Source: G963677085 sp963677085 (GTDB lineage: Bacteria; Planctomycetota; Planctomycetia; Pirellulales; Thermoguttaceae). From it: a stretch of DNA of 64,000 nt. Below, piece by piece: positions 44,393-53,230 of this stretch. The position numbers and the translations under genes were made by a program. Within the stretch, counting starts at the first letter, position 1. Each line of letters starts with the position of its first letter. The notes under the pieces were generated by a model that had not been told where the DNA came from, did no database searches, and worked only from the letters and a program-made list of their open reading frames with translations. The stretch is taken from the NCBI GenBank assembly GCA_963677085.2, contig CAXXFH010000004.1, positions 4,650,001 to 4,714,000 of the forward strand. Direction: 5' to 3'.

Positions 44393-44943
44393 ATGACGTA
44401 TACTCATACTCACGAAGATCTAAAATCCCTCATTCTGAATCCTCGTGAATGCTTGACCATAGAGATCAAGCAATGGATTGACCCATCGACGCTGGAGGGA
44501 ATCGCAAAGATTGCCAAGGCATGTATTGCTCTCTACAACAACGATGGAGGGTGTTTTATTGTCGGTTTTACAGACACGGGCATTCCCGATTTGACAAATG
44601 TGCCCAAGGATGTCCGTACTCGCTTTCATGCTGATACGATTCAGCGGATTGTCTCGAAATACGCATCTTTTCCATTCGAGGTCAAGGTTGAGTTCGTCGA
44701 ACGAGATGGTATTGAATACCCGGTCATCTGCGTTCCTCGCGGAGTGAAGTATCCTGTCGCCGCCAAAGCCGATCTTCTGGACAGCAACGGAAGATTCCTA
44801 ATAAAGGTAGAAGTTGTATATGTCCGGTCCTTGAATGCGAACAACATCGCCAGTTCGACAGCAGCCCGTCGAGGTGATTGGCCGCGAGTGGCCCAGATCT
44901 GTTGTCGCAACTACGAAGTCGATGTCGGCGCATTCCTTTCTAA

Positions 44944-45902
44944 GAGGCTATCCGGAAAGGGGTGTTTGTTGTAAGTAGTGAGGCTGCATAGAATTACACC
45001 TCCAAATTCAAGGAAAGGTAATTGCTATGCAGACGATTACGCGAAAGCGATATACGACCGATTTGACCGATGAACAATGGGCAATCCTGGAGCCGCTGAT
45101 TCCACCCGCGAAGCGGGGAGGACGACACCGCACGGTGAACCTGCGGGAGGTGATCAACACGATCCTGTACCTCAATCGCACGGGCTGCCAATGGGACATG
45201 CTGCCCCATGACTTGTTGCCCAAAAGCACGGTGTACGACTATTTTGCCCGCTGGCGCGATGACGGCACGTGGCAACGGATGATGGATGCCCTGCGAGCCC
45301 GGGTCCGGACGGCGGTCGGCCGAGAGCCGACGCCCAGTGCCGCAGTGATCGACAGCCAGACGGTCAAGACCACGGAGGCTGGCGGGGAACGCGGATACGA
45401 CCCCGGCAAGAAGACCACCGGCCGAAAACGCCATTTTCTCGTGGATACGCTGGGCTTGCTGCTGGTTGTCGTGGTGACCAGCGCGGCCTGGGATGATGCC
45501 TGGGCGGTCCCGTCGGTGTTGGGACAGATGCGTCGGCGTGACTATCCGCGATTGCGCACGATCTTTGCGGACCAGAAGTACCACAACCATGACTTGGAAG
45601 CCTGGATGGCACAATCCCACCAACCCTGGAAGCTGGAAGTCGTCCCGCGACGGGAGACGCCTGGCCGGTTCGAGTTGCAGCCCAAACGCTGGGTGGTGGA
45701 ACGCACCTATGCGTGGAACGGACGGTATCGTCGGCACAACAAAGACCTGGAGCGGCGAACGGATTCGAGCGAGTCGATGATCCGCATCAGCACGATTCAC
45801 TTGATACTCCGACGTCTGACCAAGCCCCATCCCGTTCCTGAGTTCCATTACCGTGCCGCGTGAAAAGCCTCAATTTCCCGGGGAATCTTCCCGGATAGCC
45901 TC
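44944..45902 (+). mobile_element. IS5-family element
   Basis: A 959-bp element with terminal repeats GAGGCTATCCGGAAAGG and its mirror CTTCCCGGATAGCCTC, flanked by the 3-bp duplication TAA (44941-44943, 45903-45905). A 3-bp TNA-type duplication fits the IS1031-like branch of IS5. Confidence 0.92.
45027..45863 (+). CDS. IS5-family transposase
   Basis: A 278-residue, apparently intact DDE transposase. The N-terminal domain (LTDEQWAILEPLIPPAKRGG) and the TGCQWDMLPHDLLPKSTVYD block are typical. The catalytic residues are Asp109 (VIDSQTVK), Asp182 (FADQKYHN) and Glu225 (WVVERTYAW). It is read in the same direction as the gene it interrupts. Confidence 0.93.
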   Translation: MQTITRKRYTTDLTDEQWAILEPLIPPAKRGGRHRTVNLREVINTILYLNRTGCQWDMLPHDLLPKSTVYDYFARWRDDGTWQRMMDALRARVRTAVGREPTPSAAVIDSQTVKTTEAGGERGYDPGKKTTGRKRHFLVDTLGLLLVVVVTSAAWDDAWAVPSVLGQMRRRDYPRLRTIFADQKYHNHDLEAWMAQSHQPWKLEVVPRRETPGRFELQPKRWVVERTYAWNGRYRRHNKDLERRTDSSESMIRISTIHLILRRLTKPHPVPEFHYRAA

Positions 45903-46416
45903 TAAGTGCCTAAAGGGATCGGATCTAAATATTCTCGCAGACGCACTTGCAGCGACGCAAGTGGCTGAAGAGAACGAGCAGGTCCAGTATTTGGACCTAC
46001 TTGAGGCGTTTTGCAGCCATGGTGAATGTCTCCCAGGCGAAGTGGTTGACGACCTAGATGAAGTCATTGACGAATTTTCCCATGCGCACACCTCGAAAGA
46101 TGTCTTGGCGGCAAGTAAAGCACTACGTCAGGCAACTGCTTGCCTATTTGAATACCTAGACGCCCATATGCCTGCGAATTCGCCATTTCGTTCTGCGATG
46201 GTCGAACTTGCTTCGCTTATCGCGGCAATGGCGGAGTTTGGTTGTCACAAAGGGAACTCAGACCTATTCTGGACGTTGGGCAATCATTACGTTGTCAAAA
46301 TGAATGAGTTACTGATAGCGAACGAAAAAAAGTGTTAGATGCGTAATACGTGGCTGGACAGCGGTACCCAGTACGGCGTTGTGGTACCAGCGAAGCAGAG
46401 CTTCGCGGAGGTGCGG

Positions 46417-46436
46417 TCCCAAGCTGGAGCTTGGGT
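46417..46436. repeat. Palindrome TCCCAAGCTGGAGCTTGGGT
   Basis: Third copy of the TCCCAAGCT..AGCTTGGGA type; lies upstream of the alcohol dehydrogenase gene. Confidence 0.7.
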
Positions 46437-46505
46437 CCGAGTAAATTGCCCGAGAACCAACCAACAGCAGCCGGCAAGACACCCATCCCACGGGGACCAC
46501 CAATC

Positions 46506-47507
46506 ATGAAAGCCATGATCCTAGAACAAATCGCCCCGATCGACAGCGCCCCGTTGAAGCTTGTCGAGCGGCCGTTGCCGGAGCCGGCCTCGGGGGAGGT
46601 GCGGTTGAAGGTCCATTGCTGTGCCATCTGCCGTACGGACCTGCACGTGATCGAAGGTGATTTGCCCGCGCAGAAGTTGCCGCTGGTGCCGGGCCATCAG
46701 GTGGTTGGTCAGGTCGACGCGCTGGGGCCCAACTGTCGGCGGCTGGCCGTCGGCGACCGTGTGGGCGTGGCCTGGCTTCGGCATACGTGCGGCGCGTGTG
46801 CGTATTGCGAGCGAGGTCGGGAGAACCTTTGCGAGGCGGCCGTGTTCACCGGCTATCACGCCGACGGTGGCTACGCGGAGTATGCGGTCGTGCCCGAGGA
46901 TTTCGCCTACGCCATCCCGCCGGCGTTCGACGACGTCGAGGCGGCGCCGCTGCTTTGTGCGGGCATCATCGGCTATGCGGCCCTGCGTCGGGCCAATGTG
47001 CCCGACAGCGGCACGCTGGCCCTTTACGGTTTCGGTTCGTCGGCCCACGTGGTCATCCAGATCGCTCAACACCGCGGTTGCGACGTCTACGTGGTCACGC
47101 GAGGCGAGAAACATCGCGAGCTTGCCCGACGCATGGGCGCGGCTTGGGTGGGCAAGGCGGCCGAAGGTATGCCGGTGAAGACCGACAGCGCGATCATCTT
47201 CGCCCCGGCCGGCGAGTTGGTTCCTCCGGCACTGGCGTCGCTAAAAAAGGGCGGCACCCTGGCGCTGGCCGGCATCTACATGACCCCGCTGCCCGAGATG
47301 GACTACGAACGCTACGTGTTTTACGAGCGCGACATCCACTCGGTCACCTGCAACACCCGGCAAGACGGTCGCGAGCTATTGGCCGAAGCCGCCGAAATTC
47401 CGATTCGTCCCCACACGACCACCTACCCGCTGACTGACGCCAACCGCGCGCTGAACGACCTGAAGCAAGACCGCATCAACGGCACGGGCGTGCTGGTGAT
47501 GCCGTAA
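46506..47507 (+). CDS. Zinc-dependent alcohol dehydrogenase
   Basis: A medium-chain dehydrogenase (333 residues). Catalytic-zinc residues are in CAICRTDLHVIEGD and PGHQVVGQV. The four structural-zinc Cys are in CGACAYCERGRENLC. The Rossmann segment is TLALYGFGSSAHVVIQIA. It matches the AdhP/AdhA-like group acting on primary alcohols or aldehydes; the exact substrate is unknown. ATG 46506 starts the conserved MKAMILEQ; the long upstream frame covers a palindrome. It appears intact among broken neighbours. Confidence 0.92.
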   Translation: MKAMILEQIAPIDSAPLKLVERPLPEPASGEVRLKVHCCAICRTDLHVIEGDLPAQKLPLVPGHQVVGQVDALGPNCRRLAVGDRVGVAWLRHTCGACAYCERGRENLCEAAVFTGYHADGGYAEYAVVPEDFAYAIPPAFDDVEAAPLLCAGIIGYAALRRANVPDSGTLALYGFGSSAHVVIQIAQHRGCDVYVVTRGEKHRELARRMGAAWVGKAAEGMPVKTDSAIIFAPAGELVPPALASLKKGGTLALAGIYMTPLPEMDYERYVFYERDIHSVTCNTRQDGRELLAEAAEIPIRPHTTTYPLTDANRALNDLKQDRINGTGVLVMP

Positions 47508-48133
47508 GAAGGTCCGTCTTCGTTGTTGGGCTGCCTGAAGACGATTAAAGAGGTGTGAATTAACCCCCTCCGGCATTGCTGAATGGGGGTTTTGTTTCCA
47601 ATCACCCCATAGAGGGCATCGGTGGCAAGGGCTCCAGGTCGTCGCCAAACTTGTAGTTGTTGTCACCGATGGATTCTGCGGCAGCCTTGGCAAAGGCCGA
47701 CAATCCTTTTCCCTGCAACCGGGTTTGGCTACTTATCACTGCCCCGAAGGAACAAGCGAACGCCAATAAAAACCGCGGCAAAGCCGCTCCACTTTCTTCC
47801 TAACCACAGAAAAGAAGGACAACAGAATTTACAGAAAAAGGGTTGCTCGACCACATTGCCCTTCGGCTGCCAAGTGGGGTCTCTGCGCCCAGTACCCAAA
47901 CACCCATTGCCGATTCCATTTTCTGATCGAAGGCCAAAACCCAGTCCGATTTGAGGCCCGAATCCTAATTCGGGATCGCAGGCGGCAACTGCGAAGCGGG
48001 GCTGGCGGGGTGTTTCCGGTAATCCATGTCCACCGGATAGGGTCCGCCGCTGCTTGCTGCGTCGTGATGTGCATCAGCGATCAGCCTCTTCGGCGCATGA
48101 TAGACTTCGCGTTGAGAAGGAGTGTCACCACCA
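47508..48133. other. Intergenic region between the dehydrogenase and TIR genes
   Basis: A terminator-like hairpin lies at 47562-47595. On the minus strand, 47965-48117 reads as a 50-codon open stretch (VYHAPKRLIADAHHDAASSG..) with coding-like composition but no start, perhaps the 3' remnant of a lost gene. Nothing else was seen. Confidence 0.4.
47562..47595 (+). terminator. Probable terminator of the alcohol dehydrogenase gene
   Basis: Stem AACCCCC (47562-47568) with GGGGGTT (47585-47591), a 16-base loop, then TTGTTT. Weaker than the other two because the loop is large. Confidence 0.45.
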
Positions 48134-48829
48134 ATGGTCAGCGTGTTCTTTTCCTATTCGCACCGCGATGAAACACTCCGCGATGAACTAGAGACACATC
48201 TCGCGATGCTTAAGAGACAAGGTGTAATCAACACGTGGCACGACCGGAGAATCGGAGCCGGAAAGGAACTCGACCAAGAGATCAACCGCTATCTTGAAGA
48301 GGCGGAAATCATCTTGTTGCTTGTGAGCCCCAACTTCTTGGCCTCCGATTACTGCTATGACGTGGAGATGTCTCGCGCCTTGGAACGACACGAAAGCGGT
48401 GATGCCCGAGTGATTCCAGTTATCCTTCGCCCCTGTGCCTGGCACGATGCGCCTTTCGGGAAGCTGATGGCGATACCAAACGACGGAAAACCGGTGACCA
48501 AGTACCCCGATCAAGATGATGCCTTCCTCGAAATCACTCGGGCGATCAAGGCTGCTGCGAATGAACTACGGCCTGCTGAACATACTGGGCCGCAGGTAAC
48601 TTGTCCGCAGACTGCCACCCATAAAACCACTTCCCAGGTGCGTTCCAGCAATCTGCGTTTACGTAAGAAATTCACCGACGAAGACCATGACAACTTCCTG
48701 GAAGAAGCGTTCGAGTTAATCGCCAACGTCTTCGACGGGTCGCTGGCCGAACTGCAACAGCGAACCCGTGATGAGATATTATCAAGAGTTGTGTACAGCA
48801 GCTTGAAAAGGGCGGCGTACTTTGGGTGA
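48134..48829 (+). pseudogene. TIR-domain protein truncated by an IS256-family element
   Basis: TIR proteins often hydrolyse NAD or signal in anti-phage defence. Residues 1-135 form a TIR domain: VFFSYSHRDETLRDELETHL, WHDRRIGAGKELDQEI, ILLLVSPNFLASDYCYDVEM with the candidate catalytic Glu78, and VIPVILRPC. A second region (about 175-213, KKFTDEDHDNFLEEAFELIA) begins a C-terminal domain seen with other TIR proteins. IS256 DNA starts at 48773, so the last 18 residues are IS-derived and the C-terminal domain is lost. ATG 48134 is preferred over GTG 48122. Confidence 0.85.
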
Positions 48830-49173
48830 ATGGTAATTGTAGAGAAGCCCCATTTCCCGGGAGCACGCCACCATGGCCGAGAGTACCACAGCCTCGTTGA
48901 CATTTCCAGAGTTCAGCAGCCGAGACGTGATGACGGAGATCCTTCGCAAGGGAGCGCAGCGGATGTTGGCCCAGGCAATCCAGGAAGAAGTGGAGGTTTG
49001 GATCGCCGAGCGGGCCGAACTCTGTGACGAGCGGGGACGCCGGCAGGTCGTCCGCAACGGTTATTTGCCCGAGCGGAAGATCACCACGGGCGTCGGCGAG
49101 GTCGCCGTCACGCAGCCGCGGGTGCGCGATCGCCGGCCGGCCGACGAGGCCGAGAAATTCAGCTCGAAGATCC
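48773..49173 (+). mobile_element. IS256-family element, copy 2, truncated at right
   Basis: The left terminal repeat GAGATATTATCAAGAGTTGT is identical to copy 1, followed by the same leader up to the transposase start. Homology ends at 49173, where an IS66 element begins. The right part is absent from the window. Confidence 0.9.
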
Positions 49174-49217
49174 GTATCCGCTTCATAAACCGCATTGGAT
49201 TTCGCGGCGGGGTTTAG
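48873..49217 (+). pseudogene. IS256 transposase N-terminal fragment
   Basis: About 100 residues match copy 1 with four substitutions (for example FPEFSSRD for FPELSSQD). The frame then reads 14 residues of the IS66 end and stops. No catalytic residue is kept, so it is inactive. Confidence 0.9.
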
Positions 49218-49229
49218 GGGGCTGAGGGA

Positions 49230-50822
49230 TCAGCGGGACCAGGGGCGGTAGGCATTGGGGTTGGACTTCAGCCAGAGGTCGGGCAGTAGCGAGGTGAGGG
49301 TGGTCTGGGAATGGCCTTCGGTGTTGCGCAGCTCGGCCATCCGTTGAATGACGTCGCGGAGATAGGCGAACGGCTCTGCCTGATTGGCTTTGCAGCTTGC
49401 CGTGAAGCTGTAGAGGATCGCCGCGACCCGGCCGCCGTGATCGTTGCCCAGGAAGGTCCAATTCTTCCGCCCGATCGCGCATGCTCGCAACGTTCGTTCG
49501 GCCAGATTGTTGTCGATCGACAGTTCGCCCTCTTCGCAGTACCGCTTGAGGCCTTCCCAACGCGGCAGCACGTAACCGATTGCTTGGCCCATGGGACTCT
49601 TCGGCAACACGCGATGCCGGGCCCCTTCGAGCCACGCGTGAAACTGGTCGAGGATCGGCAGTGAACTTTCGCGACGCCTTTTCCATCGCAGGGCGTGCCA
49701 ACGCTCGCGATCGGCCGGGTTGCCGAAGTCGAATTGTCCGGTGTGCTGTTTCACCTCGCGTTCGACGCGGTACAATCGTCCCACGTAAGCCAACGCCACT
49801 TGCGCCTCCTCCGGTTTGGAAGTCTGGGCGTCAAAGAATTTTCGCCGCGCATGCGCCCAGCAGAGCACTTGCCGTACCTGGCCGTCGGCATAGATCCCGT
49901 CGTAGCCGGAAAACGCATCTGCCTGAAGATAACCGCGATAGCTTTCCAGAAACCTGACCGGGCCGTCGCGTTTTCGGCTGGCCGTGTACTCGTAGATCGA
50001 GTACGGATTGCACCCGTCGCCGCAATAGACCCAGAACCGGCCCGTGCGACAGTGGGGCAATGCCGGATCGAGAACCTTCACCGGCGTGTCGTCGGTCCAA
50101 ATCACGTGCGAGGATCGCACCCGTTCGACCATCAGGTCATACAGGGGCGAAAGCAACTCGGCGGTGGCGGCCGCCCAGCGGCAGAGCGTGCCCCGGGAGA
50201 TTTCCGCGCCGTGCCGAAAAAACACGTCCTCCAGCCGATACAGCGAGAGGTGATCGGACCACTTGCCCACCACCAAGGCACTGAGCAGCCCGGGCCCGGC
50301 GGCGCTCTTGGGGATCGGCTTGGCCGGCGGCGGAGCGATTGACACGTGCTCCTGGCAGTGACAGCAGGCGTATTTGTAGCGGATGTGCTCGATCACCTTC
50401 AGCGACGCCGGCACGAACTCCCATTGCTCGCTCGTTTCGCTGCCGATTCGCTGCCGAACTTCCCCGCAGCAGGGACAGGGCTTTTCGTCTTCCGCCAGAT
50501 CGTGTTCGACTTGTTCACGCGGCAGATCCGCAGGCAATGGCTTCCGCTTGCCGCGCCGACGCACGTGTCCCCTGGCGGGCGTTTCGCATGCCTCGCTTTG
50601 CTCGGGCACTTCTTGCCCGAGGTCGCCGCCGTCGAACAGCTCCAACTGGTTCGGGGCGCACTTCTCGCCACGCGGCCCGTAGCGGCTTCGCAGCAACTGG
50701 GCCGTATAGTGCCTTAGTTGTTCGAGCTCGCGCCGCAGCTCGATGATCGTGGCGTGTTGCTGCGAGGCAAGCTCCTTCAAGGTCGCCACGTCGTTCGGAA
50801 GAGAAGGGACATCCGTGCTCAT
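49230..50822 (-). CDS. tnpC: IS66-family transposase (TnpC)
   Basis: A 530-residue transposase. An N-terminal coiled coil (ELRRELEQLRHYTAQLLRSR) is followed by a zinc-binding CPCCG..CCHC region. The DDE core has WTDDTPVKV, LQADAFSGYDGIY and DNNLAERTLR. The C-terminal IS66 domain ends in YRPWSR. It appears intact. Confidence 0.94.
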   Translation of the reverse strand: MSTDVPSLPNDVATLKELASQQHATIIELRRELEQLRHYTAQLLRSRYGPRGEKCAPNQLELFDGGDLGQEVPEQSEACETPARGHVRRRGKRKPLPADLPREQVEHDLAEDEKPCPCCGEVRQRIGSETSEQWEFVPASLKVIEHIRYKYACCHCQEHVSIAPPPAKPIPKSAAGPGLLSALVVGKWSDHLSLYRLEDVFFRHGAEISRGTLCRWAAATAELLSPLYDLMVERVRSSHVIWTDDTPVKVLDPALPHCRTGRFWVYCGDGCNPYSIYEYTASRKRDGPVRFLESYRGYLQADAFSGYDGIYADGQVRQVLCWAHARRKFFDAQTSKPEEAQVALAYVGRLYRVEREVKQHTGQFDFGNPADRERWHALRWKRRRESSLPILDQFHAWLEGARHRVLPKSPMGQAIGYVLPRWEGLKRYCEEGELSIDNNLAERTLRACAIGRKNWTFLGNDHGGRVAAILYSFTASCKANQAEPFAYLRDVIQRMAELRNTEGHSQTTLTSLLPDLWLKSNPNAYRPWSR

Positions 50823-50921
50823 GTTTCTCTAGACGTAGCGACTCGCAAAATGGTTCCCCGGGATTCTGCCGCAAGGGAGGGATTTTTCCGCAAGGGGATC
50901 GTGAAAACCACCACGTGCCAA

Positions 50922-51281
50922 TCATGGCTCAGCCACGCCTCGATAGCGTCTTCGGCGCCTGACACTGGCCAGATCGATGCCTCCCAGCAGCAACGCCAGA
51001 TCGGTGGGCGAAAGCCTGACCTGTTGCGTTGCTGCGTCGACGGCCGGCAATTGATAGGTTCCCTCTTCGAGCCGCTTGTACCAGATGGCCGGTCCGTCGG
51101 TGTCGAAGTAGAGCAGTTTGACGCGGTCGCGTCGCTTGTTGAGAAACACGTACAGCCCGCCGCGCAGCGGATCGCGCCCGAGATGTTCTTCGGCCATGCG
51201 AATCAGGCCGTCGAAGCTTCGCCGCATATCGGCCGACGGCACGCAGAGGTACACGTCCAACGGCAAGGAGAGACTCAACAT
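50922..51281 (-). CDS. tnpB: IS66 accessory protein TnpB
   Basis: A 119-residue IS66 Orf2 protein: RSFDGLIRMAEEHLGRDPLR, GGLYVFLNKRRDRVKLLYFD and GTYQLP are family hallmarks. It is needed for transposition, with an unknown mechanism. Its start overlaps the end of tnpA by seven bases, which suggests translational coupling. Confidence 0.94.
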   Translation of the reverse strand: MLSLSLPLDVYLCVPSADMRRSFDGLIRMAEEHLGRDPLRGGLYVFLNKRRDRVKLLYFDTDGPAIWYKRLEEGTYQLPAVDAATQQVRLSPTDLALLLGGIDLASVRRRRRYRGVAEP

Positions 51282-51634
51282 GCGCGTCGTTCCAGATCGG
51301 CCACCAACGCGGCAACCCGGGGCAGGTCGGTTGTCGCCGGCAGACGCAACACGACACCGCTTGGCAAGACGAGTTCGATGGCGGCGGTCGCGGGCGGATC
51401 GGCGAGCGCCACCGGCACGAACGTCGGACGGGGCAAGGGCTCTGCAGCCCGGCGCGGTTCGCTCTCTTGGCGACGGAGTTTCAATTCGCGCCGCCAGGCG
51501 TAGAACGACGCCTCGCTAAGCCGTTTTTGCCGACAAAACTCCCGAACCGTCTCTCCGCTTCGCACCTGTTGACGCACCAACTCCCTCCACATCGTCTCCT
51601 TTCGCAGGTCCCTGCGATCCTTCCTCGCACTCAT
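51275..51634 (-). CDS. tnpA: IS66 accessory protein TnpA
   Basis: A 119-residue DNA-binding accessory protein. A helix-turn-helix (RSGETVREFCRQKRLSEASF YAWRRE) lies at about 25-52, and the C-terminal strand has ELVLPSGVVLRLP. AGGAG nine bases before the ATG supports the start. Confidence 0.9.
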   Translation of the reverse strand: MSARKDRRDLRKETMWRELVRQQVRSGETVREFCRQKRLSEASFYAWRRELKLRRQESEPRRAAEPLPRPTFVPVALADPPATAAIELVLPSGVVLRLPATTDLPRVAALVADLERRAC

Positions 51635-51714
51635 GACAAGTCTCCTGAAGTTCGGTAATCATGCCCGACTTCAGATTATCACACGCGCCAAGATGCGGTT
51701 TGTGGAACGGATAC

Positions 51715-51977
51715 CGCACGTAGACGGGCTGCCCGGCGGCGTCCTTGATGGTGCTCGTCCAGCGGCACTAGGTCGACTGCGTCAGGCCGGACAGATCGGT
51801 CAGCCGGTCGTTGGTCGTCGGGCAGACGGCCTCGACGTTCTCCTCGCGGTCGCTGCACGTGCCGCACTGGGTGCGCAGCGAGACGGGGTTGACGAGCGTG
51901 TAGCTGTAGCTGCCCGCGGCGCCGGTGGCGTAGCCCCGGGCGGTGGCCACCGTGTTATGGACGTCGTCGTAGTTCGT
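51715..51977 (-). pseudogene. RHS/YD-repeat protein remnant
   Basis: On the minus strand the frame reads TNYDDVHNTVATARGYATG, later SLRTQCGTCSDREENVEAV, then TDLSGLTQST, a TAG, and finally IKDAAGQPVYVRYP up to the IS66 border. This is the style of planctomycete RHS/YD-repeat proteins. It is broken by one in-frame stop and cut at one end by IS66. It begins directly after the stop of the pentapeptide gene, and in the same frame. Confidence 0.6.
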
Positions 51978-53165
51978 TTAATACAATTTTTCCGTCTGTT
52001 TTTCCATTTCAATCGCGGCGATGATGTCATTTGGCAAGATGATTCCTTCCATGCGATTATTCTTGTAGTTCCAGGTAGATTTGATTTGGGAAAGTGTAAG
52101 CCCTTTACATTGCCAGTCATGTTTGTTGCCGAAATCAACATCCGTAATGACAGCGTCTTCAAAGTTGGCGTTGCTGAAATCGCATTGCAAGAATTCACAG
52201 CCAGTAAGATTCTGACGAGACAGATCGCAAGCTGTCAAGTTTATCCCAAAAAACCTTATGTTGGCAAGATCCCTTTCCTCATAATTCTTCGTCGAACAAA
52301 GCTGTTTCTTTGTAAGCGTAAAATCGAAAGAACACTCCGAAATTGTCGCGTTACTGAAATCGGCGTCTAGCGGACAACCACGAAAACCCGTTCCCGTAAG
52401 ATCAATCCCAGAAAAGTCAACCTTGCCGTCAATAGCACAAGGACCGCGCATAAGAGTCTGATAGTTACCAAAATACATGTGGCGAAGCCTACGCTGCTTG
52501 TAATTGCACGTCGACGCAAGTTGCTCGAATGCAATCTTGGCACGGCACACTCTGATTTTTTCTATGCGAGCATCCGTGAAAATGCAGTCGCTGTAGTCTC
52601 CATCGAACAGCGCGGCACCGCTCATATCTGCATTTTGGAAATCGTATTTCACCAAATCTTTTGCTTCTTCATCTTGCGGGTATCGGGCGCATATTCTGCA
52701 GTCGCTGAGGTTCCTGCTCTTATAGGACTTTGTTGCTTTCAGTTGTTCCTCGGACATACGAGAGGAGGAGAGTTTACACCCATTAATGATCGCTTCCGTG
52801 AAATCGGCCTCGCTCAGACCACAGATCGCAATAGCTGCCCCGCTCAAACTGGCACCCTTGAAGGAGGCTCGTGTCAGATCACATTCAAGAAATCGCACTC
52901 CATCAAGGTCGCAACCGTCAAAGACAGCGTCCCTGAGGTTTTGACCGACAAACCGAGAACCTTTCAACTTCTTGCCGGTGGCATTCATCCTTGGTCCGAC
53001 ATTCAGGTTTCCTGTCCACGGTCCAAGCGTGACACTTGGCTCTTCGAAAATTGAGTACTTACTTGCCTTTTCCTGCGCCAGCAATTGTGGTGACAAAAGA
53101 AGGACGAGAAGCAACATTATTCTCGTTGTGACAATCCATCTCTGTTTTGGTGAAAATAGAATCAT
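51978..53165 (-). CDS. Secreted pentapeptide-repeat protein
   Basis: A 395-residue protein. A signal peptide (TTRIMLLLVLLLSPQLLAQE) is followed by several blocks of A(D/N)LxX-type repeats (FVGQNLRDAVFDGCDLDGVR; FLECDLTRASFKGASLSGAA; LTACDLSRQNLTGCEF). These fold as a right-handed beta-helix. The blocks are separated by repeated spacers of the form EEQLKATKSYKSRNLSD, seen four times in variant form. GGAG before the ATG at 53165 decides the start over an upstream one. Function unknown; probably exported. Confidence 0.85.
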   Translation of the reverse strand: MILFSPKQRWIVTTRIMLLLVLLLSPQLLAQEKASKYSIFEEPSVTLGPWTGNLNVGPRMNATGKKLKGSRFVGQNLRDAVFDGCDLDGVRFLECDLTRASFKGASLSGAAIAICGLSEADFTEAIINGCKLSSSRMSEEQLKATKSYKSRNLSDCRICARYPQDEEAKDLVKYDFQNADMSGAALFDGDYSDCIFTDARIEKIRVCRAKIAFEQLASTCNYKQRRLRHMYFGNYQTLMRGPCAIDGKVDFSGIDLTGTGFRGCPLDADFSNATISECSFDFTLTKKQLCSTKNYEERDLANIRFFGINLTACDLSRQNLTGCEFLQCDFSNANFEDAVITDVDFGNKHDWQCKGLTLSQIKSTWNYKNNRMEGIILPNDIIAAIEMEKQTEKLY

Positions 53166-53230
53166 AAGACAATCTCCGTTTCTTTGAAAAGACTTGATAC
53201 ATTCCGGTTGGAATGACGTGGAACCTTTAG

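Larger units (their letters stand above)
44393..46338 (+). pseudogene. AlbA_2/Schlafen-type gene split by an IS5-family element
   Basis: The left part (44393-44943) encodes an AlbA_2-like domain: ECLTIEIKQWIDPSTLEGIA, KACIALYNNDGGCFIVGFTD, and a strand with YPVICVPRGVKYPVAAKAD. The right part (45906-46338) continues with a helical, acidic region ending NELLIANEKKC. Removing the IS and one TAA duplication joins the two in frame as AFLSKCLKGSDLN, giving a 327-residue protein. As it stands, the left part reads 13 codons into the IS and stops at 44974. AlbA_2 domains occur in transcription regulators, Schlafen-like nucleases and some phage-defence proteins; which applies here is not known. Confidence 0.85.
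49174..51714 (-). mobile_element. IS66-family element
   Basis: 2541 bp, bounded by inverted repeats GTATCCGCTTCATAAACCGC and its mirror of GTATCCGTTCCACAAACCGC. It carries the three-gene set tnpA, tnpB and transposase. No 8-bp target duplication is visible (GAAGATCC against CGCACGTA), and the two flanks come from different genes, so the junction is rearranged. Confidence 0.9.
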
